A program made the translations under genes and the position numbers. This document shows positions 6,561 to 15,234 of a DNA stretch of 36,280 bases, piece by piece. The stretch is taken from positions 65,164 through 101,443 of the forward strand of contig JAUSEN010000008.1 in assembly GCA_030650025.1 (NCBI GenBank). Direction: 5' to 3'. Position 1 is the first letter of the stretch, and the number at the start of each line of letters is the position of its first letter. A model generated the notes under the pieces. That model did no database searches and had not been told where the DNA came from. It was given only the letters and a program-made list of their open reading frames with translations. Origin of the DNA: Candidatus Magasanikiibacteriota bacterium (GTDB taxonomy: Bacteria > Patescibacteriota > Patescibacteriia > Magasanikbacterales > GWA2-37-8).

Positions 6561-7284
6561 TAGGTTTTACAGCGACTGCCACTAAATTGCGCCCGCCTTT
6601 CTCATCGCTCCACTTATTAACACCGGCTTCGCTAGTTGTAAAATATTTTAATTCTTCTATTTTAAATCCGGTCTTTTTTAAAAGCTCAATAATTTCTAGC
6701 TTAGAAAAATGATGATAATAGCGCCAAACTTGCGCTGTACCACTCTGATCCTTCCACGGAATCAAATAATCACCCGGGCCGATTTTTTGCCAATCTTGCT
6801 TGCGTTTTTTCTTAGCCCAATCGCTTTCTAAATTCCAAAGCGTCATAATTAATTTCCCGCCCGGTTTTAACTCTGTAAAAAATTTTTGGAGCTGTTTTTG
6901 GCGCGCGGGCGCACTCGGCAAATGAAAAAAGGACGCCACCGCAAAAATTAAATCAAATCGCTCGGGCGCGAACTTCTTTTCTTTTTTAGAAGAGTTAAAA
7001 AATTTTATAACACTCTCTCTCCTGCTGCTCTGAACATTTTTTCGCGCAATTTTTAAAAGCTCGGAACTGATATCCACCCCAAAATAATTAATTTTTTTAC
7101 CGTCAAACAAAGCCAGCAGGCGGCCATTGCCACAGCCCCAATCCAAAATATATTGACCGTTCTTAATAAGTGGTTTAAACTGCTCTAATTCGGGCCACAA
7201 TTTTTGCCGGGTGTTAGCAAAATGCTTGGCAATTTTGTTGTAAGCTGCGGTTGTGTTAGGTATACTGGTAAGGCGTGTTGCCAT
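6556..7284 (-). CDS. Class I SAM-dependent methyltransferase, Trm9/ALKBH8-MT-like (tRNA wobble-uridine)
   Basis: AAYNKIAKHFANTRQKLWPEL..., YILDWGCGNGRLL, FGVDISSELL, GDYLIPWK...VWRYYHHFSKLEI, which follows the Trm9-like layout. Confidence 0.75.
   Translation of the reverse strand: MATRLTSIPNTTAAYNKIAKHFANTRQKLWPELEQFKPLIKNGQYILDWGCGNGRLLALFDGKKINYFGVDISSELLKIARKNVQSSRRESVIKFFNSSKKEKKFAPERFDLIFAVASFFHLPSAPARQKQLQKFFTELKPGGKLIMTLWNLESDWAKKKRKQDWQKIGPGDYLIPWKDQSGTAQVWRYYHHFSKLEIIELLKKTGFKIEELKYFTTSEAGVNKWSDEKGGRNLVAVAVKPK
7238..7266 (+). promoter_or_regulatory. Candidate elp3 promoter inside the 5' end of the opposite gene
   Basis: TTGTAA(7238-7243)-17 nt-TATACT(7261-7266), 18 nt before the ATG at 7285. 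Confidence 0.5.
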
Positions 7285-9012
7285 ATGCAGATTATATCGG
7301 AAAAAATTATTTTAGAGGCTTTAAAACAGCACCCTGACACGGACGCTGATCTTAACGTTGTGAAACGAAATTTGGCGCGCGTGGCGATAATTCGCGCCGC
7401 CACGATGCCAAATAAAACCGAACTCCTCAAAGCATATCACAGACTTTTAAAAAATAACAGAATTAAAAAAAATAAAAATCTGGAACAACTCTTGCGCCGC
7501 CGCGCGGTGCGGAGCCTCTCGGGCGTCGCGATTGTCACGAGCCTCGTGAAGCCCTACCCTTGCCCGGGGCTTTGCGTCTATTGCCCTCTCGACGAACGCA
7601 TGCCCAAAAGCTACTTGAGCGAGGAGCCAGCCGCGGCTCGGGCTTTAACGCTCAAATTTAGCCCTTACGACCAAATGTCTAAACGCTTAGAAGCGCTCGC
7701 TGCTAATGGCCACCCCACGGACAAAATTGAATTGATTATCAAAGGCGGCACTTGGAATTCATACCCCCTCTCCTACCAATACTGGTTTGTTCTGGAGAGC
7801 TTTAGAGCCGCGAATGAAACGGGCAAACGTAGGGGCGAGGTAACCTCGCCCCTACTAAACGAACAGTCGCCACTAGCAAGTTTGCGCCTAGCACTGACCC
7901 ATGCCCAGAAAAAAAACGAAAAATCCCGCCACCGTATTATTGGCTTAACTCTAGAAACGCGGCCTGATTGCATTAGCGCCAAAACTGCCTGGCAAATGCG
8001 CGAGCAAGGCTGTACCCGCCTTGAGATTGGCATTCAGCATACTGATGACAAGATTCTCGCGCTGACAAAGCGCGGGCATGATTCCAAGCGTAGCCGCGCG
8101 GCCGTGAAATTATTAAAAAATTTCGGTTTTAAAGTGGACTTTCATTTAATGCCCCAGCTTCCCGGCGCCACGCCCGACAAAGATTTGTTAATGCTTAAGA
8201 AAATTTTTACCGACCAAGGCTACCGGCCAGACATGATAAAAATTTATCCCTGCACGGTAATTAAAGGATCAGAGCTGTATGACTGGTTTAAAGCCGGTAA
8301 ATATAAAGCTTACCCCACTGAAAAACTTTTAAAAATCTTAAAAAAATTTAAAGCCAGCGTTATTCCCCGCTACTGCCGCATCTCGCGTTTAATTCGCGAC
8401 ATCCCCGGGCAGTATATTGAAGAAGGCAACAAAATTACAAACCTGCGCGAACAAATTCAGCGCGAGCTTAAAGCCGAAGGGAAAGCTTGCCCATGCTTGC
8501 GTTGCCGCGAAGTGGGGCACTCTGATCTAACTAAAATACAAGACTTAACTCCGAAATTATTTATCGACGAATACCAGAGTTCCGGAGGACGCGAATTCTT
8601 TATTAGCTTTGAAGATAAAACACGCCGTGTGGTGTTTGCCTTTTGCCGCTTGCGCCTATGTCATCCTGACCTTTCGGCCACGAGCTCAAGGCCGAGTGGG
8701 CGTAGCGAAGGATCTGAGCCACAAAATAACAAACGCTTAGATTCTTCGGCTTCGCCTCAGAATGACATTCTCTACCCGGCTTTTATCCGCGAACTGCATA
8801 CTTACGGCCAGCTGGTCAAGATTGGCAAACAGCAAGCCGGGGCCTCGCAACATACCGGCCTCGGAAAAAAATTAGTTCTAACCGCCGAAAAAATTGTGAA
8901 GAAAAATAAGATAAAAAAACTGGCCGTAATCTCTGGGGTCGGGGTGCGGGATTATTACCGCCATCTTGGCTACCGGCTTGAAAAAACGTATCAAGTCAAA
9001 AATTTCAGATAA
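7285..9012 (+). CDS. elp3: tRNA uridine(34) 5-carboxymethylaminomethyl modification radical SAM/GNAT enzyme Elp3
   Basis: Radical-SAM CPGLCVYC, MPKSYLSEEPAAARAL, ETRPDCI, QLPGATPDKD, and C-terminal GNAT IRELHTYGQLVKIG...QHTGLGKKLV. Start moved from 7204 to ATG 7285, in the same frame. Confidence 0.93.
   Translation: MQIISEKIILEALKQHPDTDADLNVVKRNLARVAIIRAATMPNKTELLKAYHRLLKNNRIKKNKNLEQLLRRRAVRSLSGVAIVTSLVKPYPCPGLCVYCPLDERMPKSYLSEEPAAARALTLKFSPYDQMSKRLEALAANGHPTDKIELIIKGGTWNSYPLSYQYWFVLESFRAANETGKRRGEVTSPLLNEQSPLASLRLALTHAQKKNEKSRHRIIGLTLETRPDCISAKTAWQMREQGCTRLEIGIQHTDDKILALTKRGHDSKRSRAAVKLLKNFGFKVDFHLMPQLPGATPDKDLLMLKKIFTDQGYRPDMIKIYPCTVIKGSELYDWFKAGKYKAYPTEKLLKILKKFKASVIPRYCRISRLIRDIPGQYIEEGNKITNLREQIQRELKAEGKACPCLRCREVGHSDLTKIQDLTPKLFIDEYQSSGGREFFISFEDKTRRVVFAFCRLRLCHPDLSATSSRPSGRSEGSEPQNNKRLDSSASPQNDILYPAFIRELHTYGQLVKIGKQQAGASQHTGLGKKLVLTAEKIVKKNKIKKLAVISGVGVRDYYRHLGYRLEKTYQVKNFR
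7829..7855. repeat. Palindromic repeat inside elp3
   Basis: GTAGGGGCGAGG(7829-7840)-taa-CCTCGCCCCTAC(7844-7855): 12-bp perfect arms, translated as ...RRGEVTSPL.... Confidence 0.75.
8659..8767. repeat. Imperfect-palindromic dispersed-type repeat inside elp3
   Basis: Begins TGTCATCCTGA, ends TCAGAATGACA (10/11 inverted match); internal GCGTAGCGAAGGATCTGAG and TTAGATTCTTCGGCTTCGCC; translated as a low-complexity insert CHPDLSATSSRPSGRSEGSEPQNNKRLDSSASPQND. Confidence 0.75.
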
Positions 9013-9030
9013 TTTATTGACTAAAAAAAT

Positions 9031-9064
9031 GGGTTTCAACCCTATACCGTTCTGATACAGGATT
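9031..9064. terminator. Terminator between convergent elp3 and thiE
   Basis: caaccCTATACC-gttct-GATACAGgatttta hairpin allowing G-U pairs. Confidence 0.5.
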
Positions 9065-10060
9065 TTATTTAAAAAACTCCCGGGCCGCGCGAATGACCGC
9101 GCAATTTTGGACATCGGCTTGATAAACTTGGTGAATATTTTTAGAATTAATCCCGCCAATCGCGATGAGCGGCAACTCAGTTGCTAGCGCCGCTTTTTTT
9201 AGGGCTTCGAGGCCAACCAGAGCCCTATCTTTTTTATTGGGCGTCGCAAAAACTGGCCCCAGGCTCACATAATCCGCGCCCATCTCTACGGAAGATTTTA
9301 TCTCCTCTAGCGTGCCGTTACTGCGGCCAATTAGCTTATTACTGCCGAGCGTTTTGCGCGCGCTATTAACAGCGTAGTCGCTCTGCCCCAAATGCACGCC
9401 CGCGACCGGCAAGCGCGCCGCGATATCCACGTGATCGTTTAAAATTACCAGCACTTTGGCGCTGGCCGTTTTATTATACTCGGCCACAAACCGGCAAAGC
9501 ACCGCGGCTTTCTCAAAAAAATCTATTTTTAAACTGTCTTTATCCCGCAGTTGCACCACGCGCGCTCCCCGGTTAATTAAATACATCAATTCCGGAACAT
9601 CAGACGAAATTGAATAAATAAAACCTTCGGCCGCGTATTGCTGGAACCAAAAATGGGGCGTCGCGGACAACAGCATCCGCTCTAAAGCATAAAGTTTATA
9701 TCGATTAGCCTCAAGTACCAGGGCATATTTAGGAGCGTATAATTTGCTAAACTCTTCGAGGACACGCATGGTTTCCGTAACGCGGTTAAAATTAGCGCGC
9801 CCCAGCTCATAAATTGTCCGGCGCTGATACTCGCTCCCTACCTCTGCCTCCCCCTCGCCAGGGTCTTTACCAACGCGCGCGGCAATTAGCCTGGCCCCGC
9901 CCACCGCCCTTTCCCAAGCAATTAGCCCATGCCGAATCGCTTTTAAAGCTAACCAAACCTCTTTATTGAGCAAAATAAAGCGGGCGATTTCGCCAAGCAC
10001 CCGGAGGCCCTCCCGCGCCCGGGCGAGGCTAGCGTCCAGTAGCGCCAAATCCCTATTCAT
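9065..10060 (-). CDS. thiE: Thiamine phosphate synthase with N-terminal ThiD2-like domain
   Basis: C-terminal ThiE: VVQLRDKDSL, VLILNDHVDIAARLPVAGVHLGQSD, YVSLGPVFATPNKKD, PLIAIGGI; N-terminal LDASLARAREGLRVLGEIARF...LKAIRHGL resembles ThiD2. Confidence 0.88.
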   Translation of the reverse strand: MNRDLALLDASLARAREGLRVLGEIARFILLNKEVWLALKAIRHGLIAWERAVGGARLIAARVGKDPGEGEAEVGSEYQRRTIYELGRANFNRVTETMRVLEEFSKLYAPKYALVLEANRYKLYALERMLLSATPHFWFQQYAAEGFIYSISSDVPELMYLINRGARVVQLRDKDSLKIDFFEKAAVLCRFVAEYNKTASAKVLVILNDHVDIAARLPVAGVHLGQSDYAVNSARKTLGSNKLIGRSNGTLEEIKSSVEMGADYVSLGPVFATPNKKDRALVGLEALKKAALATELPLIAIGGINSKNIHQVYQADVQNCAVIRAAREFFK

Positions 10061-10143
10061 AAATCCAATCCATAGGCCTTGTTTAAGCTTCCCCTCTCGT
10101 GATAAACTACCCTAGCATAAAACTAAAATTTTACAACCCCCTT

Positions 10144-11397
10144 ATGTACACTCACAATCTGAAAGACTTTGACCCGGAAATAGCCAAATACATTACCCTT
10201 GAGCGTCAACGCCAAGAAGATGGTCTCGAGATGATCCCCAGCGAAAATTTTGTGTCTCCCGCCGTGCTTCAGGCGCTCGGCAGTATTTTAACCAATAAAT
10301 ATTCCGAAGGCTACAGCGGCAAACGCTATTATGGCGGTTGCGAAAATATCGACTTCGTCGAAACCTTGGCCATTGAACGCGCTAAACAACTATTTGGCGC
10401 CGAACACGTTAATGTCCAGCCCCTCTCTGGCGCGCCGGCCAACATTGCCGTTTATTCCGCTATTATGGAACCGGGCGATACGATTCTTGGCATGGACTTA
10501 GGCCATGGCGGGCACTTGACTCACGGGCACCCGGTAACCTGGATGGCTAAAATTTTTAACTTCATTCGCTACAAGACTACGGCGAGCGGTGAGATCGACT
10601 ACGACAATTTACGCGCCATGGCCAAAGAACACAAACCCAAAGTAATTTTGGTTGGTTATTCAGCTTACTCGCGCGACATTGATTACGCCAAAGTTAAAAC
10701 CATTGCCGATGAAATCGGAGCTATCACCATGGCCGATATCGCTCATATTGCCGGGCTTATTGCCGGCGGGCAAATGAACAACCCCGTACCGCTATTTGAC
10801 GTAGTTACCACTACCACCCACAAAACTCTGCGCGGTCCGCGCGGCGGCATGATTATGTGCAAAAAATCATTGGCTAAACAAATTGACAAAGCCGTTTTTC
10901 CCGGCTTCCAAGGCGGGCCACATGAACACAATATCGCGGCCAAAGCGGTGGCCTTCAAAGAAGCCCTCGCACCAGAATTCAAGGACTATGCCGCGCAAAT
11001 TAAGAAAAATGCCAAAATTTTGGAAACCGAATTTAAAAACCGAGATTATAAAATCTGCTTTGGCGGCACGGATAATCACTTACTTTTAATTGATATCACA
11101 CCCAAAGGCTTAACTGGAAAAGAAGCCCAGCACGCCCTGGATATCGCTGGTATTACTTTAAATAAAAACATGATTCCGGATGAACCGAGGAGCGCCATGG
11201 ATCCCTCGGGCATTCGTCTCGGCACTCCGGCCTTAACCACCCGCGGCATGAAAGAGAATGAAATGAAAATTATTGCCAGCTGGATTGATAAGGCCATACA
11301 AAATTGGCAAAACGAAACTGAACTACAAAAAATTCGCGCTGCGGTGCGCGAATTTACTAAAAACTTTCCGTTGTACCCAACCTTACCGACCTTGTAA
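10144..11397 (+). CDS. glyA: Serine hydroxymethyltransferase
   Basis: IPSENFVSPAVLQALGS, NKYSEGYSGKRYYGGCENID, TTTTHKTLRGPRGGMIM, FPGFQGGPHEHNIAAKAVA. Probable start ATG 10144 (track ORF begins 10099). Confidence 0.95.
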   Translation: MYTHNLKDFDPEIAKYITLERQRQEDGLEMIPSENFVSPAVLQALGSILTNKYSEGYSGKRYYGGCENIDFVETLAIERAKQLFGAEHVNVQPLSGAPANIAVYSAIMEPGDTILGMDLGHGGHLTHGHPVTWMAKIFNFIRYKTTASGEIDYDNLRAMAKEHKPKVILVGYSAYSRDIDYAKVKTIADEIGAITMADIAHIAGLIAGGQMNNPVPLFDVVTTTTHKTLRGPRGGMIMCKKSLAKQIDKAVFPGFQGGPHEHNIAAKAVAFKEALAPEFKDYAAQIKKNAKILETEFKNRDYKICFGGTDNHLLLIDITPKGLTGKEAQHALDIAGITLNKNMIPDEPRSAMDPSGIRLGTPALTTRGMKENEMKIIASWIDKAIQNWQNETELQKIRAAVREFTKNFPLYPTLPTL

Positions 11398-11407
11398 ACC
11401 TCTAACT

Positions 11408-12832
11408 TTACTTAATTTCTCTTACTTCTACCAAATTAACATTGCCGGCTTGCCCCACGGGCTCGCCGGCGACTATAATAATGCGGTCGCCGGGAACCAC
11501 GATTTGTTTTTGTTTTAAATAATCAGCCGCGTTGTTCACAAACTCTTCGATACTTTTGCAAGGGAGCATCACAAACGGCGCCACTCCCCAAGATAAATTT
11601 AACTGCCTAGCTGTTCGCTTATCTTCCGTGGCCACCATCACCGGGATTGTCGGCCTCGTATGGCTAATGCGCCGGCCGGTCTCACCAGTTAACGAACCTG
11701 CCAAAATGCATTTGGCATGGACTTCTTCGGCCAAAACGCGCGAGAGCTCTGTAATCGCCACGTCAACTGTGACTCCACCAGCCAAAGCTTTAGGCAAAGG
11801 CGTATCATCGTATTCTGATGCTTCTGTCAGCAAAATAATTTCCGCCATAGTCTTGATAGTTTCGATTGGGAAATCTCCCGCCGCCGTTTCGTTGGTTAAG
11901 AGCAAAGCGTCAGCATGGTCAATGACCGCGTTGGCAACGTCAGAAACTTCGGCGCGGCTGGGGCGGCGGCTATGCTGCATGGAATCCAAGAGTTGCGTCG
12001 CCACAATCACCGGCTTGCCCGCGCTTTTAGCGACATCAATAATTTTCTTTTGGATCAAGGGCACTTCCGCCTCGAGAAGCTCTAACCCCAAATCGCCCCT
12101 GGCCACCATGATGCCGTCGGCCGCGGCCACGATACTGTCAATATTGCGCACCGCCTCATGCCGCTCAATTTTGGCAATCACTTGAATCGGCCGCTCTTTA
12201 CCATCGGAATATTTATTAATTAACTCACGCAAAGCTAAAATATCACCAGCATCTTTCACAAAAGATAAGGCGATCGTATCCACGCCATGTTTTACTCCAA
12301 AGGCCACGTCCGCTAAATCCTTTTCCTGGAGCGCCGGAATATTCAAAACACTGTCTGGAAAATTAAGGCCTTTATGAGGCAATAATTGGCCGCCTTGAAT
12401 AACTTTCGCAATAATATTAGTGCCGGATATTTTCTCTATTGTTACTTCCACTCGGCCATCATCAATTAAAATGCGCTCTCCGGGGTTTAAGCTCTGCTCT
12501 AAACCGGCAAAATTAACCGGAATCTCCGACGCCGCAAATTTTGGGCTGGTATTAAATGTTATTAAATCTTGATCTTTAACTGCTAGGCCCGCCTCTGGCA
12601 AATCCCCCAGGCGAATCCGCGGCCCGGTTAAATCTTGCATGACAGCCAAATAGCGCCCGGCCTTTTCTTCCACCGCGCGCAGAGTCTTAATCGCGGCGGC
12701 GTGAGTTTCGTAGGTACCGTGCGAAAAATTTAGCCTGGCAAAATCTAAGCCCGCTTCCACCATGGCCGTAAGAATCTCCACTGTGTCGCAGCTCGGCCCA
12801 ATCGTAGCGCCGATTTTAGTATGGCGAAACAT
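11408..12832 (-). CDS. pyk: Pyruvate kinase
   Basis: TKIGATIGPSCDTVEIL, FARLNFSHGTYETHA, GIMVARGDLGLEL, PVIVATQLLDSMQHSRRPSRAEVSDVANAV. Confidence 0.95.
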   Translation of the reverse strand: MFRHTKIGATIGPSCDTVEILTAMVEAGLDFARLNFSHGTYETHAAAIKTLRAVEEKAGRYLAVMQDLTGPRIRLGDLPEAGLAVKDQDLITFNTSPKFAASEIPVNFAGLEQSLNPGERILIDDGRVEVTIEKISGTNIIAKVIQGGQLLPHKGLNFPDSVLNIPALQEKDLADVAFGVKHGVDTIALSFVKDAGDILALRELINKYSDGKERPIQVIAKIERHEAVRNIDSIVAAADGIMVARGDLGLELLEAEVPLIQKKIIDVAKSAGKPVIVATQLLDSMQHSRRPSRAEVSDVANAVIDHADALLLTNETAAGDFPIETIKTMAEIILLTEASEYDDTPLPKALAGGVTVDVAITELSRVLAEEVHAKCILAGSLTGETGRRISHTRPTIPVMVATEDKRTARQLNLSWGVAPFVMLPCKSIEEFVNNAADYLKQKQIVVPGDRIIIVAGEPVGQAGNVNLVEVREIK

Positions 12833-12846
12833 AGTATCTGTAGACT

Positions 12847-13290
12847 TTACTTAAGAAAATTCTTGATTTGCTCTTTTTGGGAGCTGTTAATCGGGAGCAT
12901 TTGGATCATTTCTTGTAAAGAATTGGGTGACAGTTTGCCTTTCTCCGCGTCATTCAAGAGGCTACCATAGGTGGCGGTCAGTTGCTTAATAAAGGGCGGC
13001 AAAAACCAAATTGCCAAGGCAATCGGAATAGCGATGATTAAAAACCGGAGCCACCCCGCCACCGCTACCATGAGAAGCTTGTGGTTTATTTTACGATTTT
13101 GCTCATAAATAATTTGCGACCACTTCAAGTTTTTTTCTAGCAAAGACCGCAAATCTTCTGGCTTAGGCGCCGAGCCTGCGCCCAAGAGCGACTCGGACGA
13201 CGTAATACCAATCTTCTCCGCCACGCTCGGCAAAGTTTTGTTGCTTTCTCCCGCTGGTAAATTAGCGCTGTTATTACTATGCTTAAACAT
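12847..13290 (-). CDS. Hypothetical membrane protein
   Basis: 147 aa, one strong TM segment (LRFLIIAIPIALAIWFLPPFI), in line with the ftsZ-nrdR genes. Confidence 0.65.
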   Translation of the reverse strand: MFKHSNNSANLPAGESNKTLPSVAEKIGITSSESLLGAGSAPKPEDLRSLLEKNLKWSQIIYEQNRKINHKLLMVAVAGWLRFLIIAIPIALAIWFLPPFIKQLTATYGSLLNDAEKGKLSPNSLQEMIQMLPINSSQKEQIKNFLK

Positions 13291-13306
13291 ACACTATACT
13301 TACGGC

Positions 13307-13759
13307 CTACTTACGGCGTAACTTTTTTAATTCACGCTCAAAAGTCTTGACATCTTTAAAATCGCGGTAGACACTGGCGAAACGAATATACGCCACTTTG
13401 TCAAAAACATGCAGATGCTTCATGACGAGCTCGCCAATATCATCACTACTGATCTCGCGCTTCTTCTTTTTTTGAATATCGCGCTCAATCGAGTGCATGA
13501 GGCGCGCGAATTTTTCTTGGGTAAACGGCCGCTTGGTTAAAGAGCGCTTAATGCCCTGCTCAATTTTTTCGCGCATATACCCCTCCCGCGAACCATCGCG
13601 TTTAACCACGATAATATCTAAAAGCTCCATTTCCTCAACCGTGGAAAAGCGATATTGGCAACGGTCACACTCGCGGCGGCGGCGCACGGACCAATCATCT
13701 TCGGCCGACCGCGTGTCCACCACGCTCACTTCTTTGTGGTTGCAAACCGGACAACGCAT
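13307..13759 (-). CDS. nrdR: Transcriptional repressor NrdR
   Basis: MRCPVCNHKEVSVVDTRSAEDDWSVRRRRECDRCQYRFSTVE zinc ribbon plus ATP-cone, VAYIRFASVYRDF. Confidence 0.97.
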   Translation of the reverse strand: MRCPVCNHKEVSVVDTRSAEDDWSVRRRRECDRCQYRFSTVEEMELLDIIVVKRDGSREGYMREKIEQGIKRSLTKRPFTQEKFARLMHSIERDIQKKKKREISSDDIGELVMKHLHVFDKVAYIRFASVYRDFKDVKTFERELKKLRRK

Positions 13760-13760
13760 A

Positions 13761-14996
13761 TTAAACCCCCATTTTTCGCCTAATAAAGGCCGGAATCTCT
13801 AATTCATCGTCTTTATCGTCAGATGATGGTGCCGCGCCTTGCCTGCTAGCCGGAAGGCTCGGAGGCAGTTTGGCATCGTCACGCTTCCCTACTGACGCCG
13901 CCGAGAGCGGCCGTTGCGTAAAATTTTTAAACTTTTTTTCTTCATTTTCTTCTTCCTGTTGCGCCCGCCTCAAAAAACTGCTGGGGGTATACTTTCCTGA
14001 AGCTAGCCCAACTGCTTCCTCTTCGGTAAAAGCCCCTCCCCGCCTATTGTCAAAGCCCGTGGCCACCACCGAAATTCTGACGCTCCCGCTCATGCTGTCG
14101 TCAATAATAGCGCCAAAAATAATCTTGGCGTCTTTGGCCGCCGAACTCGTAATAATTTTGGCCGCCTCGCTTACCTCGGTCATTGTCAAATCCTGGCCGC
14201 CGGCGATCGTAAATAATATGCCCTGCGCGCCGTCTATTGATAATTCCAGGAGGGGGCTCGAGATAGCCACTTTGGCCGCGTCCGCCGCGCGGTTCTCGCC
14301 CGAGCCCGTGCCAATCCCCATCAGAGCCGAGCCCGTGTCCTTCATGATAGTTTTAACATCAGCGAAATCAACATTGATCAGGCCTGGTACCGTAATTAAC
14401 TCGGAAATACCTTGCACGCCCTGGCGCAAAACATCATCCACAATTTTAAAGGCGTCGAGCAAAGTTGTCTTTTTATCAATCACCTGCAAAATCCGGTCGT
14501 TCGGAATGGTAATAATAGTATCCACGTTTTTCGCCAGTTCCGCCCAAGCCCGTTCCGCAATGGCGGCGCGCTGTGGACCCTCAAAAGAAAACGGCTTGGT
14601 GACTACGGCCACGGTTAAAGCGCCGAGCTCTCTGGCGATCTCCGCCACTATCGGGCTGGCGCCCGAGCCTGTGCCGCCGCCCAGGCCACAAGTGACAAAA
14701 ACCATGTCCGCGTCTTTCAGCACGTCTCTAATTTCGTTATGCGCTTCTTCGGCCGCTTTCTTGCCGATTTCAATATCCATCCCGGATCCTAACCCGCGCG
14801 TGACAGTTTTACCAATATGGAGCTTGTGCGGCGCCGAATTATAGTGCAAGGCCTGGACATCAGTGTTCATGGCCACAAAATCAATCCCTCTGATTCGCTC
14901 TTGCATCATCCGATTAATTACTGATCCTCCCGAACCACCCACTCCCACGACTTTAATTTTGGCAAAAGTTTCAATTTCTGGTTTGACTTGTGGCAT
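13761..14996 (-). CDS. ftsZ: Cell division protein FtsZ
   Basis: VVGVGGSGGSVINRM, GLGGGTGSGASPIVAEIARELGALTVAVVTKPFSFEG; C-terminal LEIPAFIRRKMGV. Confidence 0.98.
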   Translation of the reverse strand: MPQVKPEIETFAKIKVVGVGGSGGSVINRMMQERIRGIDFVAMNTDVQALHYNSAPHKLHIGKTVTRGLGSGMDIEIGKKAAEEAHNEIRDVLKDADMVFVTCGLGGGTGSGASPIVAEIARELGALTVAVVTKPFSFEGPQRAAIAERAWAELAKNVDTIITIPNDRILQVIDKKTTLLDAFKIVDDVLRQGVQGISELITVPGLINVDFADVKTIMKDTGSALMGIGTGSGENRAADAAKVAISSPLLELSIDGAQGILFTIAGGQDLTMTEVSEAAKIITSSAAKDAKIIFGAIIDDSMSGSVRISVVATGFDNRRGGAFTEEEAVGLASGKYTPSSFLRRAQQEEENEEKKFKNFTQRPLSAASVGKRDDAKLPPSLPASRQGAAPSSDDKDDELEIPAFIRRKMGV

Positions 14997-15173
14997 ATAA
15001 TTTATGATTTATTCAAAATCATGCCGCGCGATTCAACAGAATCGTGTCGCGTAATGTCCTTTGAAACGCGACCAACGTCCTTTGAGGCGCGGCGCAACAA
15101 TTTAACAAACACTGTGAACACTTTATGTGTTCATGGGTATTTTAAAAAAATAAGCGAGGTTTTGTATAGCTAT

Positions 15174-15202
15174 AGTGTATACTCCCCTCGCTAAGCTGTC
15201 AA
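15174..15202 (-). promoter_or_regulatory. Candidate ftsZ promoter
   Basis: Minus strand TTGACA(15202-15197)-17 nt-TACACT(15179-15174). Confidence 0.55.
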
Positions 15203-15205
15203 GAA

Positions 15206-15234
15206 ATAAAAATAGCCCGGTTTAAGAGGGCTAT
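15206..15234 (-). terminator. Terminator overlapping the ftsA stop codon
   Basis: Minus strand ATAGCCC-TCTTAAACC-GGGCTAT-TTTTATTTC. Confidence 0.7.

Noticed and set aside
7204-7284. Upstream extension of elp3 (MPGVSKMLGNFVVSCGCVRYTGKACCH)
   Set aside because: Overlaps the methyltransferase start; conserved Elp3-like sequence begins at MQIISEKIILEALK (7285), with a promoter in between.
6061-8060. Other CTGATGA occurrences (about 6073 and 8041)
   Set aside because: They lie in coding sequence without compatible stems, GAAA box or cleavage triplet.
13497-14844. Plus-strand ORFs opposite nrdR and ftsZ (101 and 324 aa)
   Set aside because: Antisense to unambiguous nrdR and ftsZ; Ser/Ala/Pro-rich shadow sequences.
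15115-15133. LexA/SOS box in the ftsZ leader
   Set aside because: The palindrome has GAAC-N9-GTTC spacing rather than the N4 of the Gram-positive LexA box.
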